Shown: positions 8,571 through 17,343 of the stretch, in pieces
How positions within the stretch are numbered: position 1 is the stretch's first letter
Layout: each line of letters starts with the position of its first letter
NCBI RefSeq assembly: GCF_016650635.1
Contig: NZ_JAEKFI010000005.1
Coordinates: 310,001-374,000, forward strand
Length of the DNA: 64,000 nt
Source of the DNA: Pseudomonas sp. TH43
GTDB lineage: Bacteria; Pseudomonadota; Gammaproteobacteria; Pseudomonadales; Pseudomonadaceae
Reading direction: 5' to 3'
Program-made: the position numbers and the translations under genes
The notes under the pieces: model-generated
The model's database searches: none
Told to the model about the DNA's origin: nothing
What the model saw: only the letters and a program-made list of their open reading frames with translations

Positions 8571-10694
8571 GTGTCTGTCGGTTCTCCTCCCCCGCGTTCG
8601 TCCCTGTTACTGGCGCTGTTGTTCAGCCCGGTGTTGCAGGCGGACGACCTGTTCATGGACGGCGAAGCATTGCCGCAGGTGCTGACGGCCACGCGCCTGA
8701 AACAGACGCCGGCGGAAGTGCCGGGGAGCATGACCGTACTCGACAGCGAACTGATCAACGCCAGCGGCGCCCGCGACATCAGCGAACTGCTGCGCCTGGT
8801 GCCGGGAATGATGGTCGGCAACATCAGCGGCAACCAGGCGGCGGTCAATTACCACGGCACCAACGCCACCGAGGCGCGCCGCATGCAAGTGTTGATCGAT
8901 GGTCGCTCGGTGTACCGCGCCGGACTGGCCACGGTCGACTGGAGCGATATTCCGGTGGCCATGGAAGACATCGAGCGCATCGAAGTCTTTCGCGGCCCGA
9001 ACACTGTCAGCTATGGCGCCAACGCGCTGATGGCAGTGGTCAATATCATCACGCGTAACCCGGCGGACAGCCACGGCACTCGGCTCAAATACACCCGCGG
9101 TCAACGCGGCATCAATGACTTCTATGCCAGTCAGGGCACCGGCTGGAATGGCGGCGACCTGCGCCTGTCGTTGTCCGGGCAGGAGGACGACGGTTTCGAC
9201 ACCGACCGCACGGGTGCCGATTACCGCGACAGCCGCCGTTTGAACCGCTTCAGCCTCGCGGTCAGCCAAACCCTCAGCGACAACCAGAGCCTCGACTGGC
9301 AGGTCAACGCGAAAGATGGCACCAACCAGCGGCCGTACACCTACCATCCGGTGTTCTCGGGGATTACCGCCGCCGGCAACAATTCCGACGTGGTGGCTAA
9401 AGATTACGCCGGCTCGGTGCGCTGGAACCTCGACATCAATCCTGAGCACAGTCTTTATATACAAGGCTCGGCGCAGCACTGGGATCGTCAGCAAACCTGG
9501 CGCGCGTGCGACGCCGAAGTGTCGTTCAGCCCCGAGCTGGCGCAACTGTGGCAGCTCGACCCGAACTACACCGAACGGCTGGCGCGCAACATCACCCGTT
9601 TCACCGGCCCTGGCGCTGCGCCCGGCACGCCGCAGGAAATGGCGCTGGCCAACCGGGCGCTCGATCAATGGCGCAACGGTGCCAGCCAGACTTTATGCGG
9701 CGACATCGATCAGAGCGCCCGCGAATCGCGCTACGATCTCGAATTGCAGGACACCCTCAGCCTGTCCGACAGCCTGCGTCTGGTCAGTGGCATGAACTAT
9801 CGTTACGACCGCGCCGATTCCGAAACCTACTTCAACGGCACGCTGGACGACACCACCTGGCGCGCGTTCGGCCAACTGGAGTGGCGCGCCACTGAACACT
9901 GGCTGTTGCAAGGCGGGGCGATGTTCGAAGACACGCAACTGATCGGCAGTTCGCTGACCCCACGCTTCGCGATCAATTACCTGATCAACCCGCGCCATGG
10001 TCTGCGCGCGGTGTACTCGGAGGCCATCCGCTCGCCGGACATGTTCGAGAACAACGTCAACTGGAGCTATCAGGTCAGCAACCTGCGGCCCTCGGCGTAC
10101 GGTCAGTCGTCGGCGCGCTACTTCGTCAAGACGCGCGGCCCCGGCGATCTCGATCAGGAGCACATGCGCTCGCGGGAGCTGGGCTACAACGGCTACTTCG
10201 CCGAGCTCGGCCTGGCGCTCGACATCAAGCTGTTCTACGACGAAATCACCGGGATGATCAGCGAGCCATTGCGCAACAATCAGTACATCGCCAGCAACGC
10301 CAATAGCTCACGGTTTCGCGGCACCGAAACCCAGCTCGACTGGCGGGTCAGCCGGGCCGACCGCTTGCGCTTCACTTACGCATTCGTCGACGCCGAGGCG
10401 AGCAATCCTCTGGATCAGCAATTCACCTCACGCAACAGCGGTTCCGCCGGTTGGCTGCGTGACTGGGGCCACGGTTGGAACAGCGCCCTCTTCTATTACG
10501 GCGACAACGCACTCAATGGTTACCGTTTTGAACGGGTCGACACGCGCATCGCCAAACGCATCCCGCTGGGTAAAGCCCAACTGCAACTGGCCGGTGTGCT
10601 GCAACAGCGTCTCGATCATGAGCCGACCACCTTCGTCGATAACAACTACGACGAACGCCGGGTGATGTATTTCAGCGCCGAGCTGGAGTTCTAG
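8571..10694 (+). CDS. TonB-dependent outer-membrane receptor
   Basis: A 707-residue receptor with a GTG start, a short signal peptide (LLLALLFSPVLQA before residue about 25), a plug domain and a 22-strand-type barrel ending in an aromatic residue (YFSAELEF). The plug shows ATRLKQTPAEVPGSMTVLD, then LLRLVPGMMVG, IERIEVFRGPNTVSYGANALMAVVNIITR. The cysteine pair in WRACDAEV/TLCGDIDQ may close an extracellular loop. The ligand is unknown and I see no Fur box in the 118 bases upstream. The next gene starts two bases after its stop, and a hybrid kinase follows. The receptor may therefore feed or sense a ligand for that kinase rather than supply iron. Confidence 0.85.
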   Translation: MSVGSPPPRSSLLLALLFSPVLQADDLFMDGEALPQVLTATRLKQTPAEVPGSMTVLDSELINASGARDISELLRLVPGMMVGNISGNQAAVNYHGTNATEARRMQVLIDGRSVYRAGLATVDWSDIPVAMEDIERIEVFRGPNTVSYGANALMAVVNIITRNPADSHGTRLKYTRGQRGINDFYASQGTGWNGGDLRLSLSGQEDDGFDTDRTGADYRDSRRLNRFSLAVSQTLSDNQSLDWQVNAKDGTNQRPYTYHPVFSGITAAGNNSDVVAKDYAGSVRWNLDINPEHSLYIQGSAQHWDRQQTWRACDAEVSFSPELAQLWQLDPNYTERLARNITRFTGPGAAPGTPQEMALANRALDQWRNGASQTLCGDIDQSARESRYDLELQDTLSLSDSLRLVSGMNYRYDRADSETYFNGTLDDTTWRAFGQLEWRATEHWLLQGGAMFEDTQLIGSSLTPRFAINYLINPRHGLRAVYSEAIRSPDMFENNVNWSYQVSNLRPSAYGQSSARYFVKTRGPGDLDQEHMRSRELGYNGYFAELGLALDIKLFYDEITGMISEPLRNNQYIASNANSSRFRGTETQLDWRVSRADRLRFTYAFVDAEASNPLDQQFTSRNSGSAGWLRDWGHGWNSALFYYGDNALNGYRFERVDTRIAKRIPLGKAQLQLAGVLQQRLDHEPTTFVDNNYDERRVMYFSAELEF

Positions 10695-10695
10695 G

Positions 10696-11628
10696 GTGCG
10701 CCTGGGCACGTCACGGAAGACGCCAACCCTTGGCCACTGGCTGGCCGGGCTCTGTCTGTTTTTGGTCGCCTGGCTGCACGGAGTGGCCGTGCAGGCCGCA
10801 GACATTCTGTTGACCGGCGCCGAGGAAAGCCCTGGCGTACAGGCGTTCGTGCAGGCGCTGAGCGAACTGCGCCCGACTGACACGGTGCGTTTCCAGCCAC
10901 TGGCCAGCCTGCCGACGCCCGGCAAGTTGCCGTCGAGCCTGCGTCTGATTCTGCTCGATCTGCCGAGCCTCGACTGGCGCTTGCAGGAGCCTCAGGGCCC
11001 GGCGACGCTGGTGTTGCGCATCAGCCGTTTGCAAGCCCGGCAACGGCTGGGCACAGCGCAACCGCCACGTCTCAGCCTGCTGTGGAGCGATCCACCGCTG
11101 AGCCGACAATTGCAATTGATCCGGCGGATTCTGCCGCAGGCGCGGCGCGTCGGTGTGCTGTTCGATCAGCACAGCGAATTCCTGCTCAAGGAGCTTAACC
11201 TGGCGGCCCAACCCTTGAATCTGCAAATCGTCAGCCAGCGCTGGGACAACACTCACGACAGCCGCCCCTTGCAAGCCGTGTTGAAAAACAGCGACGTACT
11301 GCTCGGCCTCGACGACCCCGACCTGTACAACCCGAAAACCGCAAAAAATCTGCTGCTCAGCAGCTACTCGCGGCAAGTCGCGCTAATCGGTCCCAATGTT
11401 GCTTTCGTGCGCGCTGGCAGCCTGGCCAGCAGCTACAGCGACCAGAACGATTGGCTGAGCCTGCTCGATCAATTACTCGACCAGCCACCGGCTGCTTGGC
11501 CGCGAACGCTCTATCCCGGACATTTCAAAGTCTCTAGTAACGCGCAGGTCGCTCGTTCATTAGGCATCGAACCGCCTGATGACGCCGCCGTCGCCAGAGC
11601 ATTGGCTGAAGGAGAACGCCGCCCATGA
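10696..11628 (+). CDS. Periplasmic substrate-binding-like protein (ABC_sub_bind type)
   Basis: A 310-residue exported protein starting with GTG. It has a positively charged N-region and a hydrophobic core (HWLAGLCLFLVAWLHGVAVQA-AD) that is a good signal peptide. The fold pattern (DILLTGAEESPGVQAFVQAL, later RRILPQARRVGVLFDQHSEF, SDVLLGLDDPDLYNPKTAKNLLLSSY, VALIGPNVAFVRAGSL) matches ABC-type binding proteins of the TrpX-like family. No permease or ATPase gene is nearby. It starts two bases after the TonB receptor stop and its stop overlaps the kinase start as ATGA. The likeliest role is a ligand-presenting accessory of the kinase; that is inference. Confidence 0.7.
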   Translation: MRLGTSRKTPTLGHWLAGLCLFLVAWLHGVAVQAADILLTGAEESPGVQAFVQALSELRPTDTVRFQPLASLPTPGKLPSSLRLILLDLPSLDWRLQEPQGPATLVLRISRLQARQRLGTAQPPRLSLLWSDPPLSRQLQLIRRILPQARRVGVLFDQHSEFLLKELNLAAQPLNLQIVSQRWDNTHDSRPLQAVLKNSDVLLGLDDPDLYNPKTAKNLLLSSYSRQVALIGPNVAFVRAGSLASSYSDQNDWLSLLDQLLDQPPAAWPRTLYPGHFKVSSNAQVARSLGIEPPDDAAVARALAEGERRP

Positions 11629-13529
11629 GTTTCCGTCGCCGTTGGGATATCAATACCCGCACCCAGTTGATCAGCCTCGGCCCGGCGCTGTTGTTGACCT
11701 TGTTGCTGATCAGCTTCTTCACCTTCGTGCGCATTCAGGATTTGCGTCAGGAGCTTACTCACACCGGCCAACTGATCGCCAACCAACTGGCGCCCGCCAC
11801 CGAGTACGGGGTGATTTCCGGTAACAACGAAGTGCTGGAAAGCCTGCTCAAAGCCACGCTGGCCACGCCCAACGTACGTTTTCTGGAAGTGCAGGACAGC
11901 GCCAACCGGATTCTGGTGTATGTCGAACAACCCGCGGCGGCCCACAGTCGCCCGCATCAGGTCGAGGTATTTCAGGCACCGGTGCGGCTGCAACGGATTG
12001 CCCTGCACAATGATTTTTTCCAGGATGGCAAAGTCAATAACGGCGCTGCCGGCGAGGATTACCTGGGGCGGGTGATCGTCGGCCTGTCCAACGATGCCTT
12101 CAGTCAGCGCCAGCAGGAAATCCTGTTCAAGGCCGCGATCCTCGCGCTGTTCGCGCTGCTGTTCACTTTTGTCCTCGCGCGCCGCCTGGCCGGCAGCCTG
12201 TCGCAGCCGATCCGCAATATCGGCAATGCGGTCAAGGCGATTCAGGACGGCGACTATAAAACCCCGCTACCGATTGTCGACGACACCGAGCTTGGCGCGC
12301 TGTCGCAACACATCAATAACCTTGCCCAGGCGCTGGAGCAGGCCAGCCGCGAACAGCATCAGGCGATGGCGCAACTGATCCAGACGCGCGAGGAGGCAGA
12401 AAAGGCCAACAACGCCAAATCCGATTTTCTGGCGATGATGAGCCATGAACTGCGCACACCGATGAATGGCGTACTGGGCATGCTGCAACTGCTCGAAACC
12501 ACCGAGATGACCGAGGAGCAGGTCGAATACGCTGCGCTCGCATCAGAGTCCACCGAGCATCTGCTGAAAGTCATCAACGACATTCTCGACTTCTCGCGGA
12601 TCGAGCGCTCGGAACTGGAGCTGGAGCACATTCCGTTCAATCTGGCCGAACTGATCGGCGCCTGCGCCCAGTCGTTTCAGCACAGCGCCGTGCAACGGGG
12701 CCTGGCGCTGAACCTGCGGATCCCCGAGGACATGCGCGGCTTGCAAGTGCAGGGCGATCCGACGCGGATCCGGCAGATTCTGGTCAATCTGGTCGGCAAT
12801 GCGCTGAAGTTCACCGAACAAGGGCGGGTCAGCATCGAAGCGCAATGGCAGTCGCTGGATCATGAACTGCTGTGGTTTACCTGCTCGGTGCGCGACAGCG
12901 GCATCGGTATTTCCACCGAGAGCCTGGAGTTGATGTTCAACGCCTTCCAGCAGGCCGACAGTTCGATTTCACGGCGCTACGGTGGCACGGGACTGGGCCT
13001 GCCGATCGCCCGGACACTCGCCGAACGCATGGGCGGTACTCTGCGGGCGCAGAGTGAAGAAGGCCTCGGCTCGGTGTTCACCCTGGAAATCCCGCTGGCC
13101 CTCTATAAACAGGCGTTGCCGCCACTGCCAGCACCGCGCGCGCCGAATGGCGACGGCCAGGGTGAGGGGCGCAACGTGCTGCTGGTGGAAGACAATCCGG
13201 TCAATCAGACCGTGATCGAAGCGATGCTGCGTAGCCTGGGCTTTACGGTCAGCGTTGCCACCGATGGTGCGCAGGCGGTGCGCAGCGCCGAAGGCAATGA
13301 TTACGAAGTGATTCTGATGGATTGCCGCTTGCCGATCATCGATGGCTACGAAGCCACCCGACAGATCCGTCGCCTGCCCGGACGCAGCGAGGTGCCGATC
13401 ATCGCGCTGACCGCCAATGCCTTGCAGGGCGACCGCGAGACCTGCCTGTCGGCGGGCATGAACGATTATCTGGCCAAGCCGTTCAAACGTAATGATCTGC
13501 AGCAGATTCTGCAGCGCTGGGTGTCGTAG
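11625..13529 (+). CDS. Hybrid sensor histidine kinase, GacS/BarA-like (PA1611-type)
   Basis: A 634-residue inner-membrane hybrid kinase. TM1 is about residues 14-36; the periplasmic BarA-like sensor follows to about 165 (THTGQLIANQLAPATEYGVISGNNE); TM2 is about 168-187; then HAMP. HisKA has His274 in MMSHELRTPMNG, HATPase has N (VGNALKFTEQG), G1 (DSGIGIS) and G2 (GGTGLGLPIA) boxes, and the receiver has Asp566 in ILMDCRLP. There is no HPt domain, so it must hand phosphate to a separate HPt protein. In P. aeruginosa the hybrid kinase PA1611 sits next to fabA-fabB and works with RetS/HptB in the Gac/Rsm network. Position and domain order make this the likely counterpart. It overlaps the binding-like protein by four bases. 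Confidence 0.88.
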   Translation: MSFRRRWDINTRTQLISLGPALLLTLLLISFFTFVRIQDLRQELTHTGQLIANQLAPATEYGVISGNNEVLESLLKATLATPNVRFLEVQDSANRILVYVEQPAAAHSRPHQVEVFQAPVRLQRIALHNDFFQDGKVNNGAAGEDYLGRVIVGLSNDAFSQRQQEILFKAAILALFALLFTFVLARRLAGSLSQPIRNIGNAVKAIQDGDYKTPLPIVDDTELGALSQHINNLAQALEQASREQHQAMAQLIQTREEAEKANNAKSDFLAMMSHELRTPMNGVLGMLQLLETTEMTEEQVEYAALASESTEHLLKVINDILDFSRIERSELELEHIPFNLAELIGACAQSFQHSAVQRGLALNLRIPEDMRGLQVQGDPTRIRQILVNLVGNALKFTEQGRVSIEAQWQSLDHELLWFTCSVRDSGIGISTESLELMFNAFQQADSSISRRYGGTGLGLPIARTLAERMGGTLRAQSEEGLGSVFTLEIPLALYKQALPPLPAPRAPNGDGQGEGRNVLLVEDNPVNQTVIEAMLRSLGFTVSVATDGAQAVRSAEGNDYEVILMDCRLPIIDGYEATRQIRRLPGRSEVPIIALTANALQGDRETCLSAGMNDYLAKPFKRNDLQQILQRWVS

Positions 13530-13627
13530 TGTGGGCCTTTCGACCATCTGCGACTGGCGTGAAAAGCGAAAGTGCGGCAGTCTTAGGCACCCGAACGAGC
13601 CTCAAAAGAGGCTTGATTAAAAATTTC

Positions 13628-13645
13628 AGTGCACAAGTGTACATT
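13628..13645. promoter_or_regulatory. Candidate DesT/FabR-type operator upstream of fabA
   Basis: AGTGCACAAGTGTACATT is an imperfect palindrome about 130 bases before fabA. It resembles operators of the TetR regulators FabR/DesT, which tune unsaturated fatty acid synthesis in gamma-proteobacteria. The assignment rests on motif similarity and the downstream genes only. Confidence 0.45.
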
Positions 13646-13776
13646 CATGTCCTTGGTGCTGTGACTTTCACCACAACGCAATAGTCTATGAGTAGGCTGC
13701 CGGTTCGAGGCATGAACGCTTCGAACGGTCGGGAAGATTTGCCCCACCTGCCGCATGGGATTATTGAGGAGCTCGC

Positions 13777-14292
13777 ATGACCAAACAAAACGCCTTTACT
13801 CGGGAAGATCTGCTGCGCTGCAGTCGCGGTGAGCTGTTCGGCCCAGGTAACGCGCAACTGCCCGCCCCGAACATGCTGATGGTGGATCGCATCACCCTGA
13901 TCAGCGAAGAAGGTGGCAAGTACGGCAAAGGTGAATTGGTCGCCGAACTGGATATCAACCCTGACCTGTGGTTCTTCGCGTGCCACTTCGAAGGCGATCC
14001 GGTAATGCCGGGCTGCCTGGGTCTGGACGCCATGTGGCAACTGGTCGGCTTCTTCCTGGGCTGGCAAGGCCTGCCGGGCCGCGGCCGTGCGCTGGGTTCG
14101 GGCGAAGTGAAATTCTTCGGTCAGGTGCTGCCGACTGCCAAGAAAGTCACCTACAACATTCAAATCAAGCGCGTCCTCAAGGGCAAGCTGAACCTGGCCA
14201 TCGCCGACGGTTCGGTGTCTGTTGACGGTCGCGAAATCTACACCGCCGAAGGCCTTCGCGTCGGCGTGTTCACCTCCACTGACAACTTCTAA
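13777..14292 (+). CDS. fabA: 3-hydroxydecanoyl-ACP dehydratase/isomerase
   Basis: A 171-residue hotdog-fold enzyme that dehydrates 3-hydroxyacyl-ACP and isomerises trans-2- to cis-3-decenoyl-ACP, the branch point to unsaturated fatty acids. Catalytic His70 (FFACHFEGDPVMPGC) and Asp84 (LGLDAMWQ) match E. coli FabA numbering. A Shine-Dalgarno (GAGG) precedes the ATG, and fabB follows after 11 bases as its functional partner. A DesT/FabR-like palindrome lies upstream. Length and motifs are entirely typical. Confidence 0.97.
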   Translation: MTKQNAFTREDLLRCSRGELFGPGNAQLPAPNMLMVDRITLISEEGGKYGKGELVAELDINPDLWFFACHFEGDPVMPGCLGLDAMWQLVGFFLGWQGLPGRGRALGSGEVKFFGQVLPTAKKVTYNIQIKRVLKGKLNLAIADGSVSVDGREIYTAEGLRVGVFTSTDNF

Positions 14293-14303
14293 GGGTTATT
14301 CGC

Positions 14304-15524
14304 ATGCGCCGCGTCGTTATCACTGGTCTGGGCATTGTTTCGTGCCTGGGCAATGACAAAGAGACCGTCTCCGCTAACCTGCGTGCAAGCCGCCCTGGCA
14401 TCCGGTTCAACCCGGAATATGCCGAAATGGGTCTGCGTAGCCAGGTTTCCGGCTCCATCGACCTCAACCTTGAAGAGCTGATCGATCGCAAGATCTATCG
14501 CTTCGTCGGCCACGCAGCGGCTTACGCCTACCTGGCCATGAAAGACGCGATCACTGACTCCGGTCTGACCGAAGAGCAAGTGTCCAACCCGCGTACCGGC
14601 CTGATTGCTGGTTCCGGCGGTGCTTCCACGCTGAACCAGATGGAAGCGCTGGACATCCTGCGCGAGAAAGGCGTGAAGCGTGTTGGCCCATACCGCGTAA
14701 CGCGGACCATGAGCAGCACCGTTTCCGCTTGCCTGGCCACGCCGTTCAAGATCAAGGGCCTGAACTACTCCATCGCTTCTGCCTGCGCCACCAGTGCTCA
14801 CTGCATCGGTACCGCCATGGAACAGATCCAGATGGGCAAGCAGGACATCGTCTTCGCCGGTGGCGGTGAAGAAGAGCACTGGAGCCAGTCGTTCCTGTTC
14901 GACGCCATGGGCGCTCTGTCCAGCAAGCGTAACGACACCCCGGAACAAGCTTCCCGTGCCTACGACAAAGACCGTGACGGTTTCGTTATCGCGGGTGGTG
15001 GCGGCATGGTTGTGGTTGAAGAACTGGAACACGCTCTGGCTCGTGGCGCGAAAATCTACGCCGAAATCGTTGGCTACGGTGCAACGTCCGACGGCTACGA
15101 CATGGTTGCCCCAAGTGGCGAAGGCGCGATCCGCTGCATGCAGATGGCGATGTCCACCGTTGATACCCCGATCGACTACCTGAACACCCACGGCACTTCG
15201 ACTCCGGTCGGCGACGTCGCGGAAATGAAAGGTGTGCGTGAAGTGTTCGGCGACAAGGCTCCAGCGATCAGCTCGACCAAGAGCCTGTCCGGTCACTCCC
15301 TGGGCGCCGCCGGCGTTCACGAAGCGATCTACTGCATGCTGATGATGGAAGGCAACTTCATTGCCGGTTCCGCCAACATCGACGAGTTGGACCCTGAAGT
15401 GGCCGATCTGCCGGTGCTGACCAAGACCCGCGAGAACGCCACCCTCAATACCGTGATGAGCAACAGCTTCGGCTTCGGCGGCACCAACGCCACGCTGGTA
15501 CTGAAGCGCTGGGAAGGCAAGTAA
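14304..15524 (+). CDS. fabB: 3-oxoacyl-ACP synthase I
   Basis: A 406-residue ketosynthase that elongates the cis-3-decenoyl-ACP produced by FabA. The Cys-His-His triad is visible: Cys161 in SIASACATSAH, His296 in NTHGTSTPVGD, and His331 in SLSGHSLGAAG. The C-terminus NSFGFGGTNATLVL closes the thiolase fold. It is coupled to fabA and ends before a strong intrinsic terminator at 15549-15580. Codon use is more biased than in neighbouring genes, as expected for high expression. Confidence 0.97.
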   Translation: MRRVVITGLGIVSCLGNDKETVSANLRASRPGIRFNPEYAEMGLRSQVSGSIDLNLEELIDRKIYRFVGHAAAYAYLAMKDAITDSGLTEEQVSNPRTGLIAGSGGASTLNQMEALDILREKGVKRVGPYRVTRTMSSTVSACLATPFKIKGLNYSIASACATSAHCIGTAMEQIQMGKQDIVFAGGGEEEHWSQSFLFDAMGALSSKRNDTPEQASRAYDKDRDGFVIAGGGGMVVVEELEHALARGAKIYAEIVGYGATSDGYDMVAPSGEGAIRCMQMAMSTVDTPIDYLNTHGTSTPVGDVAEMKGVREVFGDKAPAISSTKSLSGHSLGAAGVHEAIYCMLMMEGNFIAGSANIDELDPEVADLPVLTKTRENATLNTVMSNSFGFGGTNATLVLKRWEGK

Positions 15525-15548
15525 TTCCCCGAGCTTGAGCCACACATA

Positions 15549-15580
15549 AAAACGCCCCGACTGGTTCGGGGCGTTTTTTT
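15549..15580 (+). terminator. Intrinsic terminator of fabAB
   Basis: AAAACGCCCCGA-CTGG-TTCGGGGCGTTTTTTT: an eight-base GC stem with a run of seven T on the plus strand, 25 bases after the fabB stop. Confidence 0.9.
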
Positions 15581-15914
15581 GCCTGTAGTAAATGGCAGTT
15601 ACACTGCAAAAACCTGTGGGAGCGAGCCTGATCGCGAATGCGATATTGCAGTCACCCTATCATCGTCTGACCCACCGGATTCGCGAGCAGGCTCGCTCCC
15701 ACAATGGTCTGGCGGTGCGTTTGAAAATGAAACTTCTGTCATGAAACTTTGCAGGCTGCGACCGAATGTCGCGGATTTAGCGGGCTGCAGCACTGTTGCG
15801 TTTCACGCAAGAATACGTTGCACGAATCAAGCGTTTACTTAGCAAGCTAACAAATCATATAAAAGAGTCCTGCACACGCCTTGCTGCAGATAACTTGAGA
15901 TTTGGAGCTAGCAG
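15581..15914. repeat. Intergenic region with REP doublet
   Basis: A REP pair in inverted orientation occupies about 15615-15703 (TGTGGGAGCGAGCCTG at 15615 and CAGGCTCGCTCCCACA ending at 15703). The remaining 210 bases hold no gene I can support. They presumably contain the promoter of the small gene at 15915. Confidence 0.7.
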
Positions 15915-16103
15915 ATGACTGTAAAAGTAACTGAACGCGACGATTCACACATGTCCCACGAAGGCGTAGCCGCCGGTATCCGGATCTGGGACGTGCATCA
16001 ACAAGACTTGCTGGTCGGCATGTTCCACAACGAGATCGATGCCCACAATTACAAGGCCGAACTGGAAGTGGAAGAACAGCAACGTGACCGCGCAGCCGGT
16101 TGA
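15915..16103 (+). CDS. Small conserved-looking hypothetical protein
   Basis: A 62-residue acidic, soluble protein. A good Shine-Dalgarno (TTGGAG) lies eight bases before the ATG. The centre (GVAAGIRIWDVHQQDLLVGMFHNEIDAHNYKAELE) reads like a small beta-beta-alpha unit, and there is no signal peptide or membrane segment. I do not recognise the family. Its start context and non-random composition support translation. It stands alone between the fabB terminator and the convergent nitrilase-like gene. Confidence 0.6.
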   Translation: MTVKVTERDDSHMSHEGVAAGIRIWDVHQQDLLVGMFHNEIDAHNYKAELEVEEQQRDRAAG

Positions 16104-16166
16104 ACACCCAACTCTTCAAGCCTGCAGCCTGCCGGCCCTCCCCTGGCAGGCTGCAACAAATACTGG

Positions 16167-17114
16167 TCAGGAAACGCGGATAACGCTCAGATAAACGTTA
16201 TCGTCGATCTCTACCGAAGGGATGTCGTCGACGATCCGCCCGTCCTTAAGCATGACCACCTCGCACGCACCACTGCCCATACCGTCATTTCTGACCGAGT
16301 ACTGGATCGCGCTCGGGTGTTGCTTGTCGTAGTCAAAGGACATGCCACAGGCAATCAGAAAGTCGATTTTCACTTCAGGGATTTCAACTTCCTTATCCCG
16401 CTCGCCTTGCTTCAGCACGGCATAATCGAGGCACACGTTAACGCCGAACGGGCAGCCCGGAACAAGACTATTGATAAACAGTCCCTGGTAACCCCCGAAG
16501 TAACTGTGCTCAGCGCTGACATCGCTGTCATCCTTGATCTTGATTACGAACTCGTCAAACAGTTTGAAGAACCAGAAGCCATCTTCGTTACCAACACTCC
16601 GACCAAAGTCGATGCCGGAAACATGACGCTTTGGCCACATCGACATCAACGGGATATTGGCTTCATATTCTTTATTGGTGATCGTCAGCAAGTAATTGAT
16701 GACTTCGTAATAACTCGCATCACCCTCTCCCACTTTTACCAACGTCGCACAACTTCCCGCCAACAGGACAATCTTGCCGTACCGTTCAACAGGCAGATCT
16801 TTCATTAACGACGAAATATACGCAGGTACTTTTTCCAGGTAAGCGGTGGTCAATTCATGCAGCTCTTCCTCGCTATCGACCTCACGCCAGGGGATGTTCC
16901 AGAAGAATTCAGGCAAGGTGAAGAACAGGCATTCCGAGCCGTCATGGTCTGCCGCTGCGGCCTTGGCGGCGATCCTGATTTTGCGGCGCACAAACTCGAC
17001 CCGGGCATCCAGTTCGCTGACCATGTAATCGGTAATTGACTGACCAGGTGCCCGCAACTGAGAGAACTGCGGATTAAAAGTAGGTTGGCGCAACGAAGCA
17101 ATGCTTAATAACAT
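16167..17114 (-). CDS. Divergent nitrilase-superfamily-like protein (orphan)
   Basis: A 315-residue protein I cannot assign to a named family. Three motifs fall in the order and spacing of the carbon-nitrogen hydrolase triad: Glu69 after a hydrophobic strand (CLFFTLPEFFW), Lys162 (MWPKRHVSG) and Cys228 (FGVNVCLDYAV), each resembling the nitrilase E, K and C motifs. There is no signal peptide. I chose the ATG at 17114 because AAGGA lies eight bases upstream; a TTG six bases further is too close to it. It is flanked by AT-rich DNA, has a less GC-biased third position than its neighbours, and sits where two otherwise conserved Pseudomonas blocks meet, suggesting acquisition. Amide, nitrile or peptide-like substrates are possible but unknown. 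Confidence 0.6.
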   Translation of the reverse strand: MLLSIASLRQPTFNPQFSQLRAPGQSITDYMVSELDARVEFVRRKIRIAAKAAAADHDGSECLFFTLPEFFWNIPWREVDSEEELHELTTAYLEKVPAYISSLMKDLPVERYGKIVLLAGSCATLVKVGEGDASYYEVINYLLTITNKEYEANIPLMSMWPKRHVSGIDFGRSVGNEDGFWFFKLFDEFVIKIKDDSDVSAEHSYFGGYQGLFINSLVPGCPFGVNVCLDYAVLKQGERDKEVEIPEVKIDFLIACGMSFDYDKQHPSAIQYSVRNDGMGSGACEVVMLKDGRIVDDIPSVEIDDNVYLSVIRVS

Positions 17115-17247
17115 CAGCAATATCCTTATGCATTTAATTTAATTCCATTTATTCTCCCTACACAAAAACACTTATATGAAACTGCTACGCACTGCATGAG
17201 CAGCGCAAAACCTTAACACTTCAAAAAAGTTAATTTCCGCCAAAAGA

Positions 17248-17285
17248 AAACCCGCCGATCGTATCGATACGAATCGGCGGGTTCA
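17248..17285 (-). terminator. Intrinsic terminator downstream of the DUF2058 gene
   Basis: On the minus strand AACCCGCCGAT pairs with ATCGGCGGGTT around a short inner hairpin (CGTATCGATACG) and runs into TTTTCTTTTGG. It lies 60 bases after the DUF2058 stop. The rest of 17115-17343 is AT-rich with no gene seen. Confidence 0.8.
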
Positions 17286-17343
17286 ATATATAAAAACTTT
17301 CAAAGTACTAGCAAAGATGTAAGCCGCTAGAACCGGAAGTTAA

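Noticed and set aside
15615..15703. Considered whether clustered REP units form a CRISPR array
   Set aside because: The units occur as inverted pairs scattered between genes, not as regularly spaced direct repeats with unique spacers, and no cas gene is present.
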